Below are positions 5,920-10,925 of a stretch of DNA of 10,925 nt, in pieces. The translations under genes were made by a program, and so were the position numbers. The notes under the pieces were generated by a model. That model saw only the letters and a program-made list of their open reading frames with translations, did not search any database and had not been told where the DNA came from. The DNA comes from ZC4RG30 sp965652645 (GTDB lineage: Bacteria > Pseudomonadota > Gammaproteobacteria > Steroidobacterales > Steroidobacteraceae). Numbering within the stretch: position 1 is the stretch's first letter; the number at the start of each line of letters is the position of its first letter. The DNA is taken from contig CBFGXE010000064.1 of the NCBI GenBank assembly GCA_965652645.1, positions 1-10,925 on the forward strand, read 5' to 3'.

Positions 5920-7452
5920 GTGAGGCAACTGGCTGTTTCGATTCCCGCCACGCGCGGCCGCGTCCTGGTGGCGCTGGCTGCGGCCCTGCTGATGCTGCCC
6001 ATGCTGGCGCCCGCCGCGGTGCCGCAGCTGCTGGATGCGGTCCGCCGCAACGATCCGGCGGCCGCAGAGAAGCTGCTGAAGCGCAAGGCCGACGTGCGCG
6101 CCGCCACCTCGGACGGCACCACCGCGCTGCACTGGGCCGCCCACCATGGCCAGCTCGACCTGGTGAAGCGGCTCATCAAGGCTGGCGCCGACGTCAATGC
6201 ACGCAATGACTACGGCTCCACGCCCATGCAGGAGGCGGCAATCCGCGGGGACGCGGAGATCCTCGGCGCGCTGCTGAAGGCCGGCGCCAGTGCCAACACC
6301 GCCAACGACGAGGGCGAGACGGTGCTGATGACCGTGGCGCGCACCGGCAAGGTGGAGGCCGCGCGGGTGCTGATCAAGGCCGGCGCCGACGTGAACGCCG
6401 TGGAATCCTGGCGCGGCCAGACCGCGCTGATGTGGGCATCCTCGCAGGGCCAGCCGGAGATGGTGCGCCTGCTGCTGGAGTCCGGCGCCAACCCCAACGT
6501 GCTCTCGGCGCTGCGCAACTGGGCGCGCACCACCACGGCCGAGCCGCGGCCGCAGTGGCGTCCGCCGGGAGCGTTCACCGCGCTGCAGCTGGCGGCGCGC
6601 GAGGGCTGTGCGGGCTGCGCACATGAACTGGCCAGGGGTGGCGCCGAGCTCGATACCACGAGCCCGGAAGGCATCACCGCGCTGCTCTTCGCCATCCTCA
6701 ATGCCCGCTTCGATACCGCCAAGGTGCTCATCGAGGCCGGCGCCGACGTGAATATCGCCGACAAGTGGGGCCGTGCGCCGCTGTATTCGGCCATCGACTA
6801 CAACACCACGCCGCGGGGCGGGCGTCCGGACCGTCCGTCCTCCGACGTGACCACGCCGCTGGAGATCGCGAAGATGCTGCTGGACCGCGGCGCCGAGATC
6901 GACTTCCAGCTCAAGGCCTTCCCGCCATACCGCCTGCTGGGCCCGGACCGTGGCGGTGACTCGCTGCTGACCACCGGCTCCACGCCGCTCTTGCGCGCGG
7001 CCAAGGCCTGCGACGTGCCGGCGGCGAAGCTGCTGCTGGAGCATGGGGCACAGGTGGACCTGGCCAACAACCTGAAACTCACGCCGCTGCTGGTGGTGGC
7101 CGGCTCAAACTGGGCGATCACCGACACGCGCGGACGTTTCCGCAACGAGAAGCACTGCATCGAGATGGCGCAGATGCTGCTGGATGCTGGCGCCAGCATC
7201 AACGCGGTGAACGCCAACGGCCAGTCCTCGCTGCATGCGGCCTCGCGCATGGACATGACCGATTTCGTGCGCTTCATCGCCGGGCGCGGGGCGGACCTCA
7301 ACATCAAGGACCGCAATGGCGCCACGGCGCTGGACATTGCCGAGGGCCGTACCGGAACAGCCTCCCGGCCCGGCGCCTCCGGCCCGGAGAAACACCCGGA
7401 AGTGGCCGCGGTGCTGAACGAACTGGGCGCCAAGAGCGGACTGGGCAATTGA
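5920..7452 (+). CDS. Exported ankyrin-repeat protein
   Basis: This 510-residue protein has a Sec-type signal (about 12-33, VLVALAAALLMLPMLAPAA) followed by about ten ankyrin repeats. Clear repeats include DGTTALHWAAHHGQLDLVK (65-83), TPMQEAAIRGD (101-111), QTALMWASSQGQPEMVRLLL (167-186), the unit starting FTALQLAAREGC (219-230), ITALLFAILNARFDTAKVLI (252-271) and SSLHAASRMDMTDFVRFI (436-453). The solenoid is broken by longer loops at about 194-217, 293-312, 327-352 and 396-411. Ankyrin repeats bind proteins, so a scaffold role in the envelope is likely; no catalytic domain is seen. The start is a GTG at 5920 with GAGG (5909-5912) 7 bases upstream, inside the end of the DUF1552 gene, so translation is probably coupled. 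Ankyrin proteins of this loop-rich type are, as I recall, found near DUF1592/DUF1552 genes in soil bacteria. A strong hairpin follows the stop. Confidence 0.9.
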   Translation: MRQLAVSIPATRGRVLVALAAALLMLPMLAPAAVPQLLDAVRRNDPAAAEKLLKRKADVRAATSDGTTALHWAAHHGQLDLVKRLIKAGADVNARNDYGSTPMQEAAIRGDAEILGALLKAGASANTANDEGETVLMTVARTGKVEAARVLIKAGADVNAVESWRGQTALMWASSQGQPEMVRLLLESGANPNVLSALRNWARTTTAEPRPQWRPPGAFTALQLAAREGCAGCAHELARGGAELDTTSPEGITALLFAILNARFDTAKVLIEAGADVNIADKWGRAPLYSAIDYNTTPRGGRPDRPSSDVTTPLEIAKMLLDRGAEIDFQLKAFPPYRLLGPDRGGDSLLTTGSTPLLRAAKACDVPAAKLLLEHGAQVDLANNLKLTPLLVVAGSNWAITDTRGRFRNEKHCIEMAQMLLDAGASINAVNANGQSSLHAASRMDMTDFVRFIAGRGADLNIKDRNGATALDIAEGRTGTASRPGASGPEKHPEVAAVLNELGAKSGLGN

Positions 7453-7457
7453 GGGGT

Positions 7458-7491
7458 GCCGGCATGGCTGTCCTCCGCCATGCCGGCGTTT
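7458..7491 (+). terminator. Terminator-like hairpin ending the ankyrin operon
   Basis: GCCGGCATGGC (7458-7468) and GCCATGCCGGC (7477-7487) form a perfect 11-pair stem with an 8-base loop. It starts 5 bases after the ankyrin stop codon and is followed by GTTT, a short T run. The stem is strong and the tail weak, so termination is likely but may be incomplete. It separates the four-gene block from the MFS gene, which starts 22 bases further on. Confidence 0.75.
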
Positions 7492-7512
7492 CATCCTGAC
7501 GACTGACCGGCA

Positions 7513-8871
7513 GTGGACGGACTTCCCGCACCCCGCCGTCATTACGCCATGGTCGCCATCTGGCTGGCCATCAGCATGGCGGTGCTCGACAGCGTCATTG
7601 CCAACGTGGCGCTGCCGACCATAGCGCAGGAACTGCAGGCCTCCGAGGCCACCTCGATCTGGATCATCAATGCCTACCAGCTCGCCATCACGGCATTGCT
7701 GCTGCCGCTGGCGGCATTGGGTGATCGCATCGGGTACCACCGCGTTTACCTGCCGGGACTGGCCATCTTCATCGTCGGCTCGGTGGCCTGCGCCGTCTCG
7801 CGCAGCCTGGGCACGCTGATCGCGGCACGCATGTTCCAGGGGATCGGTGCGGCGGCCATCATGAGCATGAATGCCGCCCTGGTGCGGGGCACCTATCCCG
7901 CGGCCCAGCTCGGCAAGGTGATCGGCTACAACGCGCTGGTGCTGTCGCTGTCGGCCGCTGCGGGGCCGAGCATCGCGGCCATGATCCTGGCCGTCGCGGC
8001 GTGGCCCTGGCTGTTCCTGATCAACCTGCCCATCGGACTGGCCTCGTTGCTGGTCGGCATGCGCTCGCTGCCCCGCAATCCCGGGCACGGCGGCAAGCCG
8101 AACTATGTCTCCGCGGTGCTGAGCGCGGTGGCGTTGAGTTCACTGGTGTTCGGCGTGGAGTCCCTGGCCCAGGGAAACAGCCCTGTCGGCCTGCCGTTGC
8201 TGGTGGTGGCCATCACCAGCGGCACGCTGCTGGTGCGCCGGGAGCGCCGCCGCCCGGCGCCGCTGCTGCCCATCGACCTGCTGCGCATACCCCTGTTTTC
8301 CCTTTCCATCGTCACTTCGATCATCACCTTCGCGGCGCAGATGCTGGCGCTGGTGACGCTGCCATTCCTGCTGCAGTCGGAGCTGGGCCGCAGCGTGGTG
8401 GCGACCGGCGTGCTGATGACGGCATGGCCGGTGGCAGTGGGCATTTGCGCGCCGCTGGCCGGCAGGCTCGCGGATCGTTATCCGGCCGGCCTGCTGGGCG
8501 GCATCGGCCTGGGCGTGCTGGCTGCGGGCCTGCTGTCACTGTCGATGATGGACGCCTCCACCAGTGACGCCGGCATCCTCTGGCGCATGGCGTTGTGTGG
8601 TGCGGGCTTCGGATTCTTCCAGTCGCCCAACAGCCGCACCATCGTCTCCACGGCGCCGCGCGCGCGCTCCGGGGCGGCGGGCGGCATGATGGCCACCGCG
8701 CGCCTGCTGGGACAGACGGCCGGTGCGGTGAGCGTGGCGGCCGGCTTCCACTGGATGGGCGTGGCCGCCGCGCCGATGCTGTTCCGCGTGGCCGCGGTGG
8801 TGGCGGTGGCCGCAGCAGTGACCAGCATGATGCGCTTGCGCGTGAACGTGGCCGGGGCTGCCGCACCTTGA
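7513..8871 (+). CDS. MFS transporter, DHA2 (EmrB/QacA/SmvA-like) drug-efflux type
   Basis: This 452-residue inner-membrane protein is a major-facilitator exporter of the DHA2 (14-helix) class, which expels cationic or hydrophobic compounds by proton exchange. Family motifs are LDSVIANVALPTI (25-37, motif D1), GDRIGYHRV (70-78, motif A), ARMFQGIGAA (105-114, motif B), AAAGPSIAAM (148-157, motif C), WLFLINLPIG (166-175), a second-half motif A relative GRLADRYPAG (317-326) and the late helix signature around GAAGGMMATARLLGQTAG (387-404). It is slightly shorter than typical DHA2 proteins, and the C-terminus ends soon after the last helix. The GTG start at 7513 gives a basic N-terminal tail; the ATG at 7549 would cut into the run-up to helix 1 and is less likely, though neither has a clear ribosome binding site. 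No regulator or membrane-fusion partner is next to it, so substrate and control cannot be inferred. Confidence 0.9.
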   Translation: MDGLPAPRRHYAMVAIWLAISMAVLDSVIANVALPTIAQELQASEATSIWIINAYQLAITALLLPLAALGDRIGYHRVYLPGLAIFIVGSVACAVSRSLGTLIAARMFQGIGAAAIMSMNAALVRGTYPAAQLGKVIGYNALVLSLSAAAGPSIAAMILAVAAWPWLFLINLPIGLASLLVGMRSLPRNPGHGGKPNYVSAVLSAVALSSLVFGVESLAQGNSPVGLPLLVVAITSGTLLVRRERRRPAPLLPIDLLRIPLFSLSIVTSIITFAAQMLALVTLPFLLQSELGRSVVATGVLMTAWPVAVGICAPLAGRLADRYPAGLLGGIGLGVLAAGLLSLSMMDASTSDAGILWRMALCGAGFGFFQSPNSRTIVSTAPRARSGAAGGMMATARLLGQTAGAVSVAAGFHWMGVAAAPMLFRVAAVVAVAAAVTSMMRLRVNVAGAAAP

Positions 8872-8968
8872 GATCCACGTTGCGCATCAAATGCGCGGCG
8901 CGGCCCGGTACCTGCTGAAAAAAATTTCACGGCTCGCGGCGCCGGGCGCTTCGCTGTCGTCCATCGCA

Positions 8969-8996
8969 GACGTCAGAAAAAGCCGACGTCGGAAAA
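8969..8996. repeat. Tandem GACGTC(A/G)GAAAA direct repeats
   Basis: GACGTCAGAAAA (8969-8980) and GACGTCGGAAAA (8985-8996) are 12-base copies with one difference, 16 bases apart start to start. Each holds the palindrome GACGTC. They lie in the 223-base gap between the MFS gene and the EF-hand gene, about 100 bases before the latter's start, a sensible place for paired regulator-binding sites. No known operator was recognised. Confidence 0.45.
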
Positions 8997-9030
8997 TCCT
9001 CACGCCATGAATGGCACGCGAACGGACGCC

Positions 9031-9077
9031 GTGCACTGCGCCATGCAGGCAATGTGCACCGCGTTGACAACTTTTTT
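9031..9077 (+). promoter_or_regulatory. Leader hairpin and T run before the EF-hand gene
   Basis: Two copies of the palindrome GTGCAC (9031-9036 and 9054-9059) can pair with each other. They enclose an inner 3-pair stem (GCC 9040-9042 with GGC 9048-9050) and a 5-base loop. A perfect TTGACA (9064-9069) and a six-T run (9072-9077) follow, then a good ribosome binding site (GAGGA 9083-9087). The T run is 12 bases from the stem, too far for a normal terminator. The element may shape the mRNA leader; its role is not evident. Confidence 0.3.
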
Positions 9078-9094
9078 CGTGCGAGGAATACATC

Positions 9095-9556
9095 ATGAAG
9101 CGCGCTATCACTGGATCACTTGCCCTGCTGTTCGCTGCCGGTTTCGTTTCCGCCCAGAATGCCTCTCCGCCCGCGGGCGGTGCCGCCGGCGCGCCGGGTG
9201 CCAGCCAGGGTGCCTCGGCCTCGGTGGACTTCGGCAAGGTCGACACCAACAAGGACGGGCGCCTGTCGTCCGCGGAAGTGCAGTCGAATTCCGAACTGCG
9301 TTCGGCATTCTCGATGCTCGATGCGGATCGCGACAGCTACCTGTCGCAGTCCGAATACCAGAAGTGGGAAAAGGCGGGCAAGTCGGGTGCCGCAGGTTCG
9401 TCGGGTTCATCCCCGCGTCCCGGCAGCTCCTCGCAGAGCACCTCCCCGAGCAGCAGCTCGACCAACAGCTCCAGCAGCTCCTCCTCGGAGAGCAGCTCGA
9501 GCAGCCCCGAGTCGCGTTCCAACAGCTCTTCCTCGAGCTCCGACGCGGCCCAGTAA
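9095..9556 (+). CDS. Small exported EF-hand protein with serine-rich tail
   Basis: This 153-residue protein has a clear Sec signal peptide (1-20, cleavage after VSA) and an Ala/Gly/Pro linker. Two EF-hand calcium loops follow: DTNKDGRLSSAE (50-61, with D50, N52, D54, G55, E61) and DADRDSYLSQSE (76-87, with D76, D78, D80, E87; S81 replaces the usual Gly). The tail from about residue 101 is low complexity, with 33 serines among residues 101-150 plus scattered Pro, Glu, Asn and Thr. EF-hand proteins of this size in proteobacterial envelopes are common and mostly uncharacterised; calcium binding or sensing is likely. GAGGA lies 7 bases before the ATG, fixing the start. It appears to be a single-gene unit closed by a strong terminator. 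The serine tail uses mixed AGC and TCN codons, so it is probably kept by selection on the protein rather than by recent DNA repeat expansion. Confidence 0.85.
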   Translation: MKRAITGSLALLFAAGFVSAQNASPPAGGAAGAPGASQGASASVDFGKVDTNKDGRLSSAEVQSNSELRSAFSMLDADRDSYLSQSEYQKWEKAGKSGAAGSSGSSPRPGSSSQSTSPSSSSTNSSSSSSSESSSSSPESRSNSSSSSSDAAQ

Positions 9557-9573
9557 CCGGCTCACGCCGGATG

Positions 9574-9609
9574 AACGCCGCCGGCCCACCGCCGGCGGCG
9601 TTTTCTTTT
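9574..9609 (+). terminator. Intrinsic terminator of the EF-hand gene
   Basis: AACGCCGCCGGC (9574-9585) pairs perfectly with GCCGGCGGCGTT (9591-9602) around a CCACC loop. The stem runs into TTTTCTTTT (9601-9609). It begins 17 bases after the stop codon and has every property of a rho-independent terminator. Confidence 0.93.
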
Positions 9610-9620
9610 GGTCGTGACTT

Positions 9621-9704
9621 CCGGACGGGACAGGTCCGGTGCCTGCCGCGACAAGCGTTGTGCAGGTTATGATCGCGGCACAAAGTACCGCCAGGCGGCC
9701 TGGC
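9621..9704 (+). promoter_or_regulatory. Possible promoter and dyads before the family gene at 9789
   Basis: The gap between the terminator and the next gene holds TATGAT (9668-9673, five of six -10 positions) without a recognisable -35. It is flanked by two perfect inverted repeats: CCGGAC/GTCCGG (9621-9626 and 9634-9639, 7-base spacer) upstream, and GCCAGG/CCTGGC (9690-9695 and 9699-9704, 3-base spacer) downstream, which would be in the 5' leader. The placing on either side of a -10 is compatible with operator sites, but the evidence is weak. Confidence 0.3.
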
Positions 9705-9788
9705 GAGGCCGCAGGCATCGGGGGCGATGCGCACACCGCGCCCGGGCCGCAGTTCATCCTTCCACCGCTCAGCTGAACAGGGAATTCC

Positions 9789-10649
9789 ATGCGTACAACC
9801 AGAAATACCCGACTGACCCTGCTGGCCTCGCTGGCCCTTGCGGCCACCGTTGTGTCACCTTCGCTGCTGGCCGGCCAGGCACCCGCCGGCATGAACCGTG
9901 AGCGGGAAGACACGCTGGCCCAGGCCCATGAAGGTTATTTCGGTGCGCTGGCGCCCGAGAACCTCGCCAAGCCACGTCCCAAGCCACCCTTCGACCTCAC
10001 GGGCACCTGGTTCGTGAACCTGCGCGGCGGGGCGAGCTTCCGCTTCGGCCCGCCGTACCCCGAATTCCATGAAGAGGGGCAGAGGGCCCTGCGCGAGGCC
10101 GAGGAGGCGAGGGCCAAGGGCGTGCCCTATCGCGACGCCATCGGGCAGTGTTTCCCGGCCGGCATGCCGATGATCATGACTCGCGTGCACCCGACCAGCA
10201 TGATCCAGCTGCCCACGATCATCTACATGCTGTTCGGCTTCACGAACAAGATGCGCTTCATCTACCTGGATGGGCGCCCGCACAGTGACCCGGACATCGT
10301 GGAGTACACCTACAACGGCGAGTCCATCGGCCGCTGGGAGGGCAATGCCCTGGTGGTGCACACCAAGTACATGGAGCCCAAGGAGCACTACATCGACTCG
10401 GGCATTCCCATCAGCGACCAGTTCGAGATCATCGAGCGCATCACCATGGAAGAACCGGGCATGCTGCGCATCGACTACACGATGACGGACCCGAAGATGT
10501 GGAAGGGCGAGTGGAAGAGCACCAAGCGCTTCATCCGCAAGGATTACAGCGACATTCCCGAATCCAACTGCCTGCCCAACCTCAACGAGAACCTGCCTGG
10601 CACCGCGCAGGGGCAGCGGGCCATGGAGCAGCAGAACAGCGGTCGTTGA
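9789..10649 (+). CDS. Exported protein of an unnamed family found with DUF6152 genes
   Basis: This 286-residue protein has a Sec signal peptide (about 1-29, ending LLAG) and a soluble remainder. I recognise the sequence type from many environmental proteobacteria and acidobacteria, where it is annotated hypothetical. Its blocks are FDLTGTWFVNLRGG (68-81), a GQCFPAGMPMIM segment (119-130), RFIYLDGRPHSDPD (156-169), TYNGESIGRWEGNALVVHTK (174-193), FEIIERITMEEPG (212-224) and IDYTMTDPKMW (228-238). The GTW opening and alternating beta-like pattern suggest a lipocalin-like or beta-sandwich fold, which is inference only. Two cysteines in the mature part (C121, C261) could form a disulphide. AGGGA (9779-9783) lies 5 bases before the ATG. 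It converges with a DUF6152 gene; the two families are, from memory, frequent neighbours, which hints at a shared envelope role. No function is known. Confidence 0.85.
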   Translation: MRTTRNTRLTLLASLALAATVVSPSLLAGQAPAGMNREREDTLAQAHEGYFGALAPENLAKPRPKPPFDLTGTWFVNLRGGASFRFGPPYPEFHEEGQRALREAEEARAKGVPYRDAIGQCFPAGMPMIMTRVHPTSMIQLPTIIYMLFGFTNKMRFIYLDGRPHSDPDIVEYTYNGESIGRWEGNALVVHTKYMEPKEHYIDSGIPISDQFEIIERITMEEPGMLRIDYTMTDPKMWKGEWKSTKRFIRKDYSDIPESNCLPNLNENLPGTAQGQRAMEQQNSGR

Positions 10650-10658
10650 CCGCCACCG

Positions 10659-10683
10659 GGCCCGCGCGTGGTGCGCGCGGGCC
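10659..10683. terminator. GC-rich hairpin between convergent genes
   Basis: GGCCCGCGCG (10659-10668) pairs perfectly with CGCGCGGGCC (10674-10683), with one further possible T-G pair and a 3-base loop. It lies in the 60-base gap between two convergent stop codons, where a shared terminator is expected. No T run is present on either strand, so it may act as a pause or barrier rather than a strict intrinsic terminator. Confidence 0.5.
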
Positions 10684-10709
10684 ATCGGGCAGAGCGTCGT
10701 CCTGTCGTG

Positions 10710-10925
10710 TTATTCGGCCGGCGGCGGGCCGTCGAGCACGGTGCCGTCGGCCAGCTTGATGGAGACGTAGGAGCCGCCGGGCTGGCCGTTGCGCATCGGG
10801 CGCAACGTCACCGTCACCTCGTCGCCAGGCTTGATCGTGGTGCGCTTCCAGCCGCTGCGGACCAGGTTCTGCGGCGTGTTCATCTCGACAAGCCAGATCT
10901 CGGACTTGCCGTCGGCGCCGGTGAC
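10710..10925 (-). CDS. DUF6152 family protein, C-terminal part
   Basis: Reading the minus strand from the window edge gives 71 codons ending in TAA (complement of 10710-10712). The peptide contains the DUF6152 pattern: ADGKSEIWLVEMNTPQNLVR, then SGWKRTTIKPGDEVTVTLRP (together residues 4-43 of the fragment), a RNGQPGGSYV turn and the closing IKLADGTVLDGPPP. Family members are small (about 110-140 residues) exported beta-barrel-like proteins of unknown function, usually with a signal peptide and a His-His start to the mature part; those regions lie outside the window. The gene converges with the unnamed-family gene at 9789. The fragment's codon pattern and unbroken frame support a real gene. 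The family call is from remembered sequence pattern. Confidence 0.82.
   Translation of the reverse strand, partial: VTGADGKSEIWLVEMNTPQNLVRSGWKRTTIKPGDEVTVTLRPMRNGQPGGSYVSIKLADGTVLDGPPPAE

Noticed and set aside
5809..7044. A 411-codon minus-strand frame opposite the ankyrin gene
   Set aside because: It is antisense to a clear repeat protein and overlaps the end of the DUF1552 gene; its repeats simply mirror the ankyrin codons.
9064..9094. Perfect TTGACA as the -35 of an EF-hand gene promoter
   Set aside because: A -10 at the right distance would fall on the ribosome binding site and start codon (9087-9094), placing the transcript start inside the gene. No good -10 is present.
9337..9522. 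Minus-strand Leu/Glu-rich open frame that looks like a helical peptide
   Set aside because: It is the antisense of the serine-codon tail (AGC/TCN reversed) with no ribosome site; the composition is a by-product.
9663..9669. GCAGGTT near 9662 as a remnant of the tRNA 3' end (attachment site)
   Set aside because: Only seven bases match the tRNA T-arm, expected by chance in this length of GC-rich DNA.
9007..9672. A plus-strand 221-codon frame overlapping the EF-hand gene
   Set aside because: It runs out of frame through the signal peptide, EF-hands and the terminator hairpin, and has no recognisable product.

Overview
The window is high-GC bacterial DNA, most likely from a gammaproteobacterium of the Xanthomonadales/Steroidobacterales/Nevskiales type. 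The basis is the NuoN sequence, a proteobacterial initiator tRNA with genomically encoded CCA, and accessory families (DUF1592, DUF1552, DUF6152) that are common in environmental members of those groups. No genus can be named from the sequence alone.

Layout, left to right. (1) Positions 2-793 are the C-terminal part of nuoN, a proton-pumping subunit of respiratory complex I. (2) Positions 865-941 are an initiator tRNA (fMet, CAT) behind a stable-RNA-like promoter. (3) Starting only 37 bases later, positions 979-7452 hold four co-directional genes for exported proteins: a ThuA-like protein, a large DUF1587/1595/1592/1588/1585 protein with two c-type haem motifs, a DUF1552 protein with a Tat signal, and an exported ankyrin-repeat protein. 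The last three are separated by 2-3 bases and are almost certainly translationally coupled. A strong hairpin at 7458-7487 closes this block. (4) Positions 7513-8871 encode a DHA2-type MFS exporter. (5) Positions 9095-9556 encode a small exported EF-hand protein with a serine-rich tail, followed by a textbook intrinsic terminator. (6) Positions 9789-10649 encode an exported protein of a recognisable but unnamed family. It converges on (7) a partial minus-strand DUF6152 gene (10710 to the window edge), with a GC-rich hairpin between them.

How it fits together. nuoN and the tRNA are housekeeping genes. In related genomes the initiator tRNA after nuoN is, as I recall, followed by rimP-nusA-infB; here an accessory block follows instead, which suggests insertion or rearrangement immediately downstream of the tRNA. 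The central block reads as one envelope system: a Sec-exported, potentially dihaem DUF1592 protein with a carbohydrate-binding-like beta-sandwich, a Tat-exported DUF1552 partner that may be phosphatase/sulfatase-like, an ankyrin scaffold, and a ThuA protein that hints at sugar metabolism. Its substrate is unknown, and this block is the best candidate in the window for an undescribed system. The genes after 7500 look like separate single-gene units.
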